In this document: piece by piece, positions 1 through 5,922 of the stretch | How the letters are laid out: each line of letters starts with the position of its first letter | Position numbering within the stretch: the first letter of the stretch is position 1 | Source: Treponema sp. UBA4326 | Lineage (GTDB): Bacteria; Spirochaetota; Spirochaetia; Treponematales; Treponemataceae | NCBI GenBank assembly: GCA_002393835.1 | Contig: DGTW01000248.1 | Coordinates: 1 to 7,327, forward strand | Direction: 5' to 3' | Length of the DNA stretch: 7,327 nt | Notes under the pieces: model-generated | Told to the model about the DNA's origin: nothing | The model's database searches: none | The model's input: the letters and a program-made list of their open reading frames with translations, nothing else | Program-made: the position numbers and the translations under genes

Positions 1-332
1 GGATTGATTGTTATGCGGACCGAATCAACTTTCCCATAGAACCCTTCCCATGCTTCACTCATAGTTACTATTCCCTCATCAAACGAAGAGCCTGGAAAAC
101 TATAATGGGTGATTAAATCATGCCATCCGTCGTCCTTGGAAAAATAGCTGACGAAAAACGAAACGAGGACAGAAGTCGGGTCTTTCCTGTCGATGTTTGA
201 ATCTGCCGCCCATGTCTTTCCGTCGCGCGTCGATGAAACTTCCACTCCGTTCCTTGAAACCACAAAAGTTTCAGAGGTTGCCGTGGAACAAAGTGCGACC
301 GCCGCCGCAAAAATCAGAAATGTCTTTTTCAT
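1..332 (-). CDS. Exported protein of unknown function, 5' part only
   Basis: The gene runs off the left edge; 110 codons are visible and no stop is reached. The ATG at 332-330 is chosen because a strong AAGGAG (344-339) lies 6 nt upstream. The first ~20 residues (MKKTFLIFAAAVALCSTATS) form a Sec signal peptide: two lysines, a hydrophobic core, then small residues. The Cys has Leu before it, so it is a poor lipobox, and signal peptidase I cleavage near TATS is more likely. The visible mature part (ETFVVSRNGVEVSSTRDG...) looks beta-rich and I recognise no domain. It is last in the minus-strand train, 15 nt after the Sel1 gene's stop. Its leader and Shine-Dalgarno spacer closely match those of the SH3b gene at 5845-5159. 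Function unknown. Confidence 0.8.
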   Translation of the reverse strand, partial: MKKTFLIFAAAVALCSTATSETFVVSRNGVEVSSTRDGKTWAADSNIDRKDPTSVLVSFFVSYFSKDDGWHDLITHYSFPGSSFDEGIVTMSEAWEGFYGKVDSVRITIN

Positions 333-347
333 AGTTCGCTCCTTCGC

Positions 348-1004
348 CTAAAACAGTTTTTCCAGATGGTCTTGGGCATCAGTATTGCCTTGTGCGGCGG
401 ATTTTTCCCACAGTTCTTTCGCTTTTTCATAGTTTTGCTCGACACCGTCGCCAAGATAATACAAAATGCCAAGGCTCTCTTGCGCATTGCTGTTACCTTG
501 TGCCGCCGCCTTTTCAAACCATTCGACAGCCTTTTCATAGTTTTGCGAAACGCCTATGTCTCTTAAATACATAAGACCTAAGTTATATTGGGCGGAACTG
601 TTGCCCTGTGCCGCCGCCTTTTCAAACCATTCGACAGCCTTTTCATAATCTTGCGAAACGCCTATGCCTTTAAAATACATAAGACCTAAGCTGTTTTGTG
701 CAAAACTGTTGCCTTGTGCCGCCGATTTCTCAAACCATTCGGCAGCCTTTTCATAATCTTGCGAAACGCCAGCACCATTTAAATACATATCGCCCAAATG
801 GTTTTGCGCGGTCGGGTCGGTTATGTTTTCCGCGCTCTGATAGTATGAGAATGCCTTTGCATATTCCGCGTTGTCGAATGCGTTGTTCCCTAATCGCACA
901 TAGTTTACTTTTATCTGTGTCGCTTGCACGGGGGCTTCCTTTTCCGTCGTCGCGCACGATGACAGCACGACTGCCGCCGATAAAATCAGAAATAGCTTTT
1001 TCAT
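348..1004 (-). CDS. Sel1-repeat (TPR-like) lipoprotein
   Basis: A 218-aa lipoprotein. Signal peptide residues 1-16 end in the lipobox LSSC, with Cys17 the predicted lipidation site. After a short linker, four 36-residue Sel1 repeats lie at about 66-101, 102-137, 138-173 and 174-209, with a partial fifth to the C-terminus. Each carries the family pattern of AQ..LG.MY...GV.Q.YEKA..WFEKAAAQGN. Sel1 repeats are alpha-alpha hairpins that make a protein-binding solenoid, so a periplasmic scaffold or adaptor role is likely but the partner is unknown. A longer reading from ATG 1022 (adds MKEKMN) overlaps the upstream stop as ATGA. I prefer ATG 1004 because AAGGAG at 1019-1014 is 9 nt upstream of it, only 3 nt from ATG 1010, and would be coding in the longest form. 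Stop is TAG at 350-348. Its leader DNA is nearly identical to that of the FGE-like gene. Confidence 0.92.
   Translation of the reverse strand: MKKLFLILSAAVVLSSCATTEKEAPVQATQIKVNYVRLGNNAFDNAEYAKAFSYYQSAENITDPTAQNHLGDMYLNGAGVSQDYEKAAEWFEKSAAQGNSFAQNSLGLMYFKGIGVSQDYEKAVEWFEKAAAQGNSSAQYNLGLMYLRDIGVSQNYEKAVEWFEKAAAQGNSNAQESLGILYYLGDGVEQNYEKAKELWEKSAAQGNTDAQDHLEKLF
378..809 (-). repeat. Four tandem 108-bp repeats encoding Sel1 units
   Basis: Units at 809-702, 701-594, 593-486 and 485-378 match the 36-residue protein repeat. The stretch encoding YEKAVEWFEKAAAQG is almost identical between the second and third units (around 609-648 and 501-540), including synonymous positions. This suggests recent duplication or homogenisation. 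Copy number could vary between strains by slippage or recombination without breaking the frame. Confidence 0.88.
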
Positions 1005-1013
1005 ATTCATTTT

Positions 1014-1019
1014 CTCCTT
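1014..1019 (-). promoter_or_regulatory. Ribosome binding site that decides the Sel1 gene start
   Basis: Minus strand AAGGAG, 9 nt before ATG 1004 and 3 nt before ATG 1010. It overlaps the TGA stop (1021-1019) of the preceding gene, so translation of the two genes is probably coupled. Confidence 0.7.
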
Positions 1020-1321
1020 CATTCACCGCTGAACATGATATAATATTTTCCGTCAGGCACATTCTGTATATAACCCCAGCCGTGCTTGTCGGTCTTTGTG
1101 ACGATTCTGCCGATGCCGTCCTCTTTGAGCAGATAAACGGCACATTCAGCGCTCGCAATCGGCTTTCCTGTGTTCTTGTCGATGTTCTGAACTTTTATCC
1201 ATTGGTCGCCGTCAAGCGCGATATTGTCTAGTTCCAGAATTGGCGACTCTTTCGGCATTGTCGCGCACGACGACAGCACGACCACCGCCGCAAAAATCAA
1301 GAATATCTTTTTCATCTTCAT
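1019..1321 (-). CDS. Small lipoprotein, possible CNA-B/carboxypeptidase-regulatory-like fold
   Basis: A 100-aa lipoprotein. The signal peptide ends in VLSSC, with Cys19 as lipidation site. The mature 80 residues have the look of a transthyretin-like beta-sandwich: a G-K-P start (52-53, TGKPIASAECAVYLL), then T-D-K-H-G-W-G (77-83), then VPDGKYYIMF (88-97). This spacing is typical of CNA-B or carboxypeptidase-regulatory-like domains, usually structural or binding modules. The assignment is from pattern only. ATG 1321 is preceded by a G-rich Shine-Dalgarno (GGGGG, 1331-1327) at 5 nt. ATG 1315, which aligns with the MKK start of the neighbours, is the alternative. Stop TGA at 1021-1019. It sits 9 nt downstream of the SH3b gene. 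Its leader and about nine residues beyond the lipidated Cys (CATMPKESP) resemble the Sel1 lipoprotein (CATTEKEAP), while the rest does not. Confidence 0.82.
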   Translation of the reverse strand: MKMKKIFLIFAAVVVLSSCATMPKESPILELDNIALDGDQWIKVQNIDKNTGKPIASAECAVYLLKEDGIGRIVTKTDKHGWGYIQNVPDGKYYIMFSGE

Positions 1322-1326
1322 TTTTT

Positions 1327-1331
1327 CCCCC
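1327..1331 (-). promoter_or_regulatory. Ribosome binding site overlapping the upstream stop codon
   Basis: Minus strand TAGGGGGAAAAAATG: the G of the upstream TAG stop begins a G-rich Shine-Dalgarno 5 nt before ATG 1321. This favours 1321 over 1315 and suggests coupled translation. Confidence 0.5.
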
Positions 1332-2935
1332 TAGTCCAGATACGCGCCGAAGACCCAGCCCGTTTGGGTGAAGTCGCCGCCGTCCACGAAACGCTCCCTG
1401 TTCACCGCGCGCACCTTGACCCATGCGGAAGTGCAGCCGTCAATCGTGGCTTTTTTGCCCTCCTCAAGTGCCTCTAGCAGCGTGCCGCCCTCAATCGTGC
1501 CGAGTACCTCGCCACCCGTACCCGCGCTTGAGCGCAGTTTGAGGCGGCAAATCGGATTCCAGTAACTGCCTTTTGTGAAGCAGCCGAAGCGGCTTTTCCC
1601 TGTTGGCTCGCCGCTTTCAAGCCTGTTGGATATACTGTGGAATTCATAAGGATTTCCGTATTGAACATATTGGTATCTCTGATTTTCGGTAACAGTGCCC
1701 ATCTCGTCATTCTGATAATGATAGACATAAACGCTGTCGTCATCAAAATAATGGTACGCCAAGCCGTCATCGCCCACATCCGCGCCGCTCGCGTAGCCGT
1801 ATTCGCAAATCTCACGGAGATATGCCCCGTCGTCTGCGGCTTCAAGGGTGCTGAGTTTTGTCGAAGAATATCCGTCGCCCCTTACGACTAAAAACGAATC
1901 CTCCTGCAAAATCGGCACGGGCTTGTCCATATTGAGCGGATACCGAAGTTTGAGAAAAGATGCCCTTGAACCAATGCTCAAGCGGTATGTTTTTCCCTGC
2001 GGGTCGGTGTACTCGGCAAAGTTCGTTCCCAAGCCGCCTCGGAGAAATCTGCCTTCATAAAGCGTCGTACTGCTGAAATATTCTTCAAGTGCCTCGGCGA
2101 GAGTTCTCTTTCCGTTCCTCCATTGATTAAACTCGTAGACATCATCAGGCGTGGTATCTTCAAGAATCGGCTGGTACACGAGCGTGTGGAATCCGCCCTT
2201 TCCGTCGCTTGCCCTCGAAACGCTGTCGCTCCCCGTAACATCGATTCCGCGGATAAGCGTATCATCATCGGTTTCGTAAATCGGGTACAGGATGCCGTCT
2301 TCCATTCCCCAGTCCGCCACACGCAACACCTTGAACTTTGTGCCAGCCTTGACGAAACGCAAACTGCCGTAGTAACTTGCCGCTTTAGGCTCCCAATACA
2401 TAAGGCAGTCGCGCACGGCTACGACTTCATTATTCGTTTCAAAATGCCAAAAATAGCTGGCATAATTCGGCAATGCACGCGAAAAATCAGGACGCTCCCA
2501 TTCCTTTCCCTGCATATATGCGCCTGAGTCTTCGGGGAAATACTCGGTCTGAAGCCAATCCTCGTCGGTTTTGCTGAGCCGTTTGAGATAACTGATAATC
2601 TCTTCTTCGCTCATCGGGCATTTTTCCTGCAAATAGCCGCCGAACACCCAGCCGTATGTGTTGTAGTCGTCATCGAGGTTTAGTCCGTTGAGGTTTATGA
2701 TGATTTTCGCCCACCGCGCCTCAATCCCGTCGATGCTCGCTTTCTCGCCCTCGCCCGCGACTGCCACGAACTCGCCGTACTTGAGCGCGCCCACTTTCGC
2801 CGCCCCCGCGTTCGGCTCCTCGCGGATATTCAAGCCCTCCCGCGAATTGACATAGCGCCCGCTCTTTTGCGCAAACGCGAGCGACGAGAGTGAGAGTGTT
2901 GCCAGAATGCAGATGATGATGTTCCTTGCTTTCAT
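1331..2935 (-). CDS. Exported protein with N- and C-terminal SH3b domains
   Basis: A 534-aa secreted or periplasmic protein. Signal peptide residues 1-22 end in AFA, with cleavage before Gln23. An SH3b domain spans about 27-102: NIREEPNAGAAKVG, the IDGIEARWAK strand, then YGWVFGGYL. A second lies at about 462-534: LKLRSSAGTGGEVLG, TIDGCTSAWVKVRA, TGWVFGAYL. The middle (105-460) is unassigned; 172-235 (VRDCLMYWEPKA..YYGSLRFVKAGTKFKVL) could be a diverged third SH3-like module. SH3b domains bind peptides or cell-wall ligands, and no hydrolase motif is visible, so a binding or sensing role is inferred. The Shine-Dalgarno before ATG 2935 is weak (AAAAAGG, 8 nt away). Stop TAG at 1333-1331. Its signal peptide differs from the shared cassette of its neighbours, and its 5' end is strikingly G+C rich. 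It follows the FGE-like pseudogene by 17 nt. Confidence 0.9.
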   Translation of the reverse strand: MKARNIIICILATLSLSSLAFAQKSGRYVNSREGLNIREEPNAGAAKVGALKYGEFVAVAGEGEKASIDGIEARWAKIIINLNGLNLDDDYNTYGWVFGGYLQEKCPMSEEEIISYLKRLSKTDEDWLQTEYFPEDSGAYMQGKEWERPDFSRALPNYASYFWHFETNNEVVAVRDCLMYWEPKAASYYGSLRFVKAGTKFKVLRVADWGMEDGILYPIYETDDDTLIRGIDVTGSDSVSRASDGKGGFHTLVYQPILEDTTPDDVYEFNQWRNGKRTLAEALEEYFSSTTLYEGRFLRGGLGTNFAEYTDPQGKTYRLSIGSRASFLKLRYPLNMDKPVPILQEDSFLVVRGDGYSSTKLSTLEAADDGAYLREICEYGYASGADVGDDGLAYHYFDDDSVYVYHYQNDEMGTVTENQRYQYVQYGNPYEFHSISNRLESGEPTGKSRFGCFTKGSYWNPICRLKLRSSAGTGGEVLGTIEGGTLLEALEEGKKATIDGCTSAWVKVRAVNRERFVDGGDFTQTGWVFGAYLD

Positions 2936-2952
2936 AAAAACAGCCTTTTTCT

Positions 2953-3609
2953 CTAGTCCTTGCTCACAAACTCATTGAACAGCACATCGTAATCTTCACT
3001 ACCGATTTTGACTGTAGTGTGCAGAGAGGCTTGGGATTTTATCCTTTGCCAGTCGATTTTGTCAGGGTCAAGGATACGGGCTTCCTCGGGTATTATCCCA
3101 AGAAGCATGGCAAACTGATGCAAAACATAAGCTTCCATATTCTTTTCGGTTGGGCGGGCATAAAGTACATATATGAAATTCGGTATGCATTTCTTTTCGT
3201 CGCCCTGCACACGGCTATAGAGGTACGGTGAGGTTGAATTCGGATCGATGAGATAGGTGTTGCCCTTTGTGTGCATGTAAGTAGCCCCGCCCATTTTTCG
3301 GACAGTGTCGTCGCCTTCTTCCTCCGTGATTATGAGCTTTTCCCGCTCCACAATCTCGGCAAGAATTTCTTGAAGCCGTTCCTCAGAAACAGGCGGGAGT
3401 TCATCGGGAAAATCTGAATGCTGAGTATACGCTTTTTTCGTTGTCTCCCCGTCATCGCCCTGTAGTGCCGCATATTTTGCTTTGCGAACTATGCGAAATC
3501 CTGTGGAGCTCTCGCTTACCCACGGAAGTGTCCACCCCTTGCCAGTGGTCTCGCACTCTGTTACGGTTTCCCACAAATAACTGTTATAAAAAGCGCCACC
3601 GCCCTTCAA
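2953..3609 (-). CDS. 3' fragment of the FGE-like gene, with novel C-terminal extension
   Basis: The open segment after the TAG holds the end of the FGE-like domain (KGGGAFYNSYLWE ... GFRIVR) and ~176 further residues. The only start near its 5' end is a TTG at 3609, inside the conserved FGE core with no Shine-Dalgarno, so independent translation is doubtful. The extension is charged and probably helical first (EERLQEILAEIVEREKL), then mixed (KMGGATYMHTKGNTYLI, NFIYVLYARPTEKNMEAYV, LLGIIPEEARILDPDKIDW), and ends NEFVSKD with stop TAG 2955-2953. I recognise no family. It is kept open for its full length, so the TAG is recent or is an error. Confidence 0.55.
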   Translation of the reverse strand: MKGGGAFYNSYLWETVTECETTGKGWTLPWVSESSTGFRIVRKAKYAALQGDDGETTKKAYTQHSDFPDELPPVSEERLQEILAEIVEREKLIITEEEGDDTVRKMGGATYMHTKGNTYLIDPNSTSPYLYSRVQGDEKKCIPNFIYVLYARPTEKNMEAYVLHQFAMLLGIIPEEARILDPDKIDWQRIKSQASLHTTVKIGSEDYDVLFNEFVSKD

Positions 3610-3639
3610 GCGCCAACGGTCATAGTATGCATCCCAGAC

Positions 3640-3642
3640 CTA
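3640..3642 (-). other. In-frame amber codon inside the FGE-like domain
   Basis: TAG at codon 205, between NVYE and VWDAYY. It is one base from TGG (Trp), the residue expected in the family motif. TAG is also the evident natural stop of three genes here (350-348, 1333-1331, 2955-2953), so codon reassignment is unlikely. Confidence 0.8.
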
Positions 3643-4254
3643 TTCATACACATTGCCACTCATATCGTACAAGCCGTAGCCGTTTGGCTTTTTCTGTGCC
3701 ACGGGATGTGTCGTATTGCCGCTGTTGCCTTCATACCATGCAACTTCGTCTATAATGTCGCTTCCGGCATAAATGTAATTCTGTCCGGCTTTTGCCGCAT
3801 ATATTCTTTCGTCCAGCGTCGGCAGTCGATAACCGTCCGCAGCGATGTTCTGTGTGACTGTGCCGTTAAATTTGCGGTTTTCATCCGTCATATTCATACT
3901 GCTGTTCGGCTCGTACCCCCATTTGGAAACATCGCTCTCGCTGTCTACCGCATACACAGGAGTCAGTCCGTGCATAACGCTCAGCTTGTTGCAGAAATAA
4001 ACCGCATCATACCAGCTCACACATTCCACAGGATTGTCATTGCCCTTGAATTCGCTCGGATTCACGCCCATCACACTCTCATATAAAGGCTGTGTTACTT
4101 CCGTCCTTAGCATTTCAATATCTGTACCCGGAATTTGTATCATATCAACGCTGATTCCTTCCTCGGTGACTGTCTTTGTCAAATCATATTTCTCCGCCGC
4201 AGCAAGTGATGACAGCACGACCGCCGCCGCAAAAATCAGAAATAGCTTTTTCAT
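3640..4254 (-). CDS. 5' fragment of the FGE-like gene (204 aa, ends at the premature TAG)
   Basis: This is what a ribosome stopping at TAG 3642-3640 would make: the signal peptide plus about three quarters of the FGE-like domain, through DMSGNVYE. It lacks the last strands of the fold (the GG motif and GFRIVR), so it would probably be unstable. It has an intact start and a strong ribosome binding site, and its end corresponds to the middle of a family motif, not to a domain boundary. An automatic pipeline would call it as a separate SUMF1-family gene. Confidence 0.7.
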   Translation of the reverse strand: MKKLFLIFAAAVVLSSLAAAEKYDLTKTVTEEGISVDMIQIPGTDIEMLRTEVTQPLYESVMGVNPSEFKGNDNPVECVSWYDAVYFCNKLSVMHGLTPVYAVDSESDVSKWGYEPNSSMNMTDENRKFNGTVTQNIAADGYRLPTLDERIYAAKAGQNYIYAGSDIIDEVAWYEGNSGNTTHPVAQKKPNGYGLYDMSGNVYE

Positions 4255-4261
4255 AATTCGC

Positions 4262-4268
4262 CCTCCTT
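4262..4268 (-). promoter_or_regulatory. Strong ribosome binding site overlapping a stop codon
   Basis: AAGGAGG on the minus strand, 7 nt before ATG 4254. It overlaps the TAA stop (4269-4267) of the preceding lipoprotein gene as TAAGGAGG. It fixes the start of the FGE-like gene and suggests coupled translation. Confidence 0.75.
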
Positions 4269-5142
4269 ATCTATATCCGTAATAGCAGAATGCCGCCACC
4301 CACATGGTAATTTTCTCCAACTGGGTTACATCCGTGACTTCTTCCTTAAAGACCTTGCCGTTTGCAGAGAACTCAATCTCCAGTTTTTTCAGGTCGCACA
4401 ATTGCTCGATTTCGATTTTCTCCCAGATATTGACTGAAAAGACATCTTCCTCGTCCCAGTAGTGAATCTCGCCATCTGTTTTTATTTTCTCCCCGTCCTG
4501 CTTCGTGACGGTTATCTTATAGTTTCCCGTGCTTTCTAAGTCGGGTGCGCTAGTTTTCACGACAAAGTGATAGGTGCCAGTGCCCGGGTCAGTGATGAAG
4601 AAAAGCCCTGAGCCTGTCAAATCCAGCGGGAAAAGAATCCAGTCCATATTCAGCTCGTCTGCGCTTGCCGTCTGCTCTGTTGAATCGTAATAGCGGAATG
4701 TGATTTTACCGATTTTATACTCATTGTTCTTTAGGAAAGAATCATGCAGTTTGACCGTGCAGTTGCTTCCGGGAACGAAATCAAAATCATCGAATGTTAC
4801 TTGCAATTCTTTGTCCTCGGTATTCCCCGTTCCCCTGAGAAAGATTTCTGCCCCCGTAATCCGCTTTTTACTTATGTTTATGAATTCCAGCGCATCGACG
4901 GCATTTTTCCGCACGAATCCGTAAGCCGAAGGTGTTAGAACTGGGGTCTTGAAGCCTGAATACTCCTGATATGCGAAATTCATCGCCCTGCCCATAAATT
5001 CAGGCTTTCCGTCCAGATAGTAACTCTTTTTTGTCAGGGTGTATTCCTTTTTTGGCGGAGTTTCCTGCGCATTGTTTTTTGCGCAAGCCGCGAGCGACGA
5101 CAGCACGATTGCCGCCGCAAAAATCAAGAATATCTTTTTCAT
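4267..5142 (-). CDS. Lipoprotein of unknown function (291 aa)
   Basis: Signal peptide residues 1-19 end in a classic lipobox LAAC, so Cys20 is lipidated, followed by a polar tether (AKNNAQETPPKKEY). The mature part is beta-rich with many alternating hydrophobic stretches (ELQVTFDDFDFVPGSN, CTVKLHDSFLKN, YKIGKITFRYYDS, TYHFVVKTS, NYKITVTKQDGEKIKTDGE, KKLEIEFSANGKVFKEEV), suggesting one or two beta-sandwich domains. I recognise no family, and a substrate- or surface-binding role is only a guess. ATG 5142 has GGGGAG about 9 nt upstream. Stop TAA at 4269-4267. It lies 16 nt after the SH3b gene and 12 nt before the FGE-like gene. The first 48 bases differ at only three positions from those of the unrelated 100-aa lipoprotein at 1315. 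Confidence 0.87.
   Translation of the reverse strand: MKKIFLIFAAAIVLSSLAACAKNNAQETPPKKEYTLTKKSYYLDGKPEFMGRAMNFAYQEYSGFKTPVLTPSAYGFVRKNAVDALEFINISKKRITGAEIFLRGTGNTEDKELQVTFDDFDFVPGSNCTVKLHDSFLKNNEYKIGKITFRYYDSTEQTASADELNMDWILFPLDLTGSGLFFITDPGTGTYHFVVKTSAPDLESTGNYKITVTKQDGEKIKTDGEIHYWDEEDVFSVNIWEKIEIEQLCDLKKLEIEFSANGKVFKEEVTDVTQLEKITMWVAAFCYYGYR
5095..5142 (-). repeat. Signal-peptide leader cassette shared by six genes (representative copy)
   Basis: The first ~48 coding bases recur at nucleotide level at 1315-1268 (45 of 48 identical to this copy), 1004-958 and 4254-4208 (44 of 47 identical to each other), and more loosely at 5845-5798 and 332-285. Sub-types are visible: AAGATATTCTTG in the copies at 5142 and 1315; AAGCTATTTCTG at 4254, and the same sub-type at 1004. 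The identity fades near the end of the signal peptide, and the mature proteins are unrelated. Synonymous positions are shared, so common descent is likelier than convergence. Confidence 0.85.
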
Positions 5143-5158
5143 TGTGATTTTCTCCCCT

Positions 5159-5845
5159 TTACTCCTTGCTCGTCCACGGCTTTTCGCGGTATTCCGTGCC
5201 GTCGGTCAGGTAACCCGCGAAGCACCAGCCTTCTGTTCCGTCTTTCGCGCGGACTTTCACCCACGCAGACTCGATTCCGTCTATCGTCACCTTTTCGCCC
5301 ACCTCGATGACGGTCGCCCTCTCGTCTTTTGAAAGCCGCCCGACCTGTTCCGCAGAAAGCGAGGGGGATTTTCGGATTTTGAGCGCGTCGGTGGCGATGT
5401 ATTTCTGTCCCACAAAGCGGATTTCGTCCAAAACGCGCCAGCCGTCGAGTACATTTCTGTAATACCATTCTTTATAATATTTATGGTAATATGCTTCATG
5501 GTGATAATAAATTTCAAGCGGGGTAAAAAGCGGCATTTCATCAGGAAAGTAGTCCACATCAAACCAAGTTATTGGAAATCTTTCCCCGTCACCATAGAAT
5601 ACAAGTGTAAATTCTAAGTTATCAATCATACGAATGTGACATTTTGTTTTTAATCGCTGACCATCAAGTTGTTTTATTTTACCAGTAAAAACTTCTTCGC
5701 AGTTTTTCTTATCCTCGCTGACGGTTGTTTCCTTGTACTTGCTCTCGTCAAAGCCGTCTATAAACCCTCTCCGTGCCGAAGTCTGCGTCCACGTAAGCGA
5801 CGACAGCGCAAACAGTGCCGCAAAAATCAAAAATATCTTTTTCAT
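5159..5845 (-). CDS. Exported protein with C-terminal SH3b domain
   Basis: A 228-aa secreted protein. Signal peptide residues 1 to ~20 (MKKIFLIFAALFALSSLTWT) have no lipobox, so signal peptidase I is likely. Residues ~25-145 are unassigned and rich in aromatic residues, including YYHHEAYYHKYYKEWYY (113-129). An SH3b domain spans ~150-213: LKIRKSPSLSAEQVGRL, TIDGIESAWVKVRA and EGWCFAGYL. This is very close to the C-terminal SH3b of the 534-aa protein (TIDG....AWVKVRA shared). A short charged tail follows. The frame is open up to 5947, but that extension would translate the terminator hairpin. ATG 5845 has AAAGGAG (5858-5852) at 6 nt and starts the MKK leader, so I choose it. Stop TAA at 5161-5159. 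It is the first gene of the tightly spaced train. Confidence 0.9.
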   Translation of the reverse strand: MKKIFLIFAALFALSSLTWTQTSARRGFIDGFDESKYKETTVSEDKKNCEEVFTGKIKQLDGQRLKTKCHIRMIDNLEFTLVFYGDGERFPITWFDVDYFPDEMPLFTPLEIYYHHEAYYHKYYKEWYYRNVLDGWRVLDEIRFVGQKYIATDALKIRKSPSLSAEQVGRLSKDERATVIEVGEKVTIDGIESAWVKVRAKDGTEGWCFAGYLTDGTEYREKPWTSKE

Positions 5846-5851
5846 AGTTCG

Positions 5852-5858
5852 CTCCTTT
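5852..5858 (-). promoter_or_regulatory. Ribosome binding site that decides the SH3b gene start
   Basis: AAAGGAG 6 nt before ATG 5845. The sequence AAGGAGCGAACTATGAAAAA is also found exactly at the gene starting at 332. It argues against the longer reading from 5947. Confidence 0.8.
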
Positions 5859-5873
5859 CCCCCGTCATACCAC

Positions 5874-5909
5874 AAAAAAGGCGGGCAAGCCTGTGACCCG
5901 CGCCCGCCT
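5874..5909 (-). terminator. Rho-independent terminator
   Basis: On the minus strand AGGCGGGC (5909-5902) pairs perfectly with GCCCGCCT (5886-5879) across a 15-nt loop and runs into a T tract (TTTTTT, 5879-5874). It begins 14 bases past the stop of the frameshifted gene and ends 28 bases before ATG 5845. It separates that gene from the downstream train. Little room is left for a separate promoter: TGGTATGAC just after it could serve as an extended -10, but this is weak. Alternative pairing of GCGGG (5881-5885) with CCCGC (5897-5901) is possible. Confidence 0.75.
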
Positions 5910-5922
5910 GTGGCGTTCTGAT

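Larger units (their letters stand above)
2953..4254 (-). pseudogene. FGE/SUMF1-like (C-type-lectin-fold) exported protein with in-frame TAG and C-terminal extension
   Basis: Two open segments lie in the same frame, separated only by TAG at 3642-3640; together they read as one 433-codon gene. Signal peptide residues 1-20 end in LAAA before EK. Residues ~35-257 match the FGE-sulfatase/SUMF1 family in order: IPG (41-43), TEVTQPLYESVMG (51-63), NPSEF, NPVECVSWYDAVYFCNKLS (74-92), GLTPVY, GYRLPT (141-146), VAWY, HPVAQKKPNGYGLYDMSGN (183-201), then after the stop VWDAYYDRW, a KGGGAFYNS stretch and GFRIVR. Family members normally have SGNVWEW here, so the TAG replaces the expected Trp (TGG to TAG). 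I cannot see the catalytic cysteine pattern of true formylglycine-generating enzymes, so a binding role is likelier. The ~176 residues after GFRIVR are unusual and unrecognised. ATG 4254 has a perfect AAGGAGG 7 nt upstream. A sequencing error or readthrough remains possible. Confidence 0.85.

Noticed and set aside
698..1231. Plus-strand 177-aa open frame
   Set aside because: It lies antisense to the Sel1 and 100-aa lipoprotein genes, whose domains and ribosome binding sites are clear; it is a shadow.
3640..3642. Genetic code change with TAG read as an amino acid
   Set aside because: TAG is the natural stop of three neighbouring genes, and reading through them would run into the next gene's ribosome binding site.
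2953..4254. Target gene of a diversity-generating retroelement (C-type-lectin folds are common targets, including in Treponema)
   Set aside because: The end of the lectin-like domain is not rich in AAC codons, and no reverse transcriptase or template repeat is visible in this window; flanking sequence could change this.
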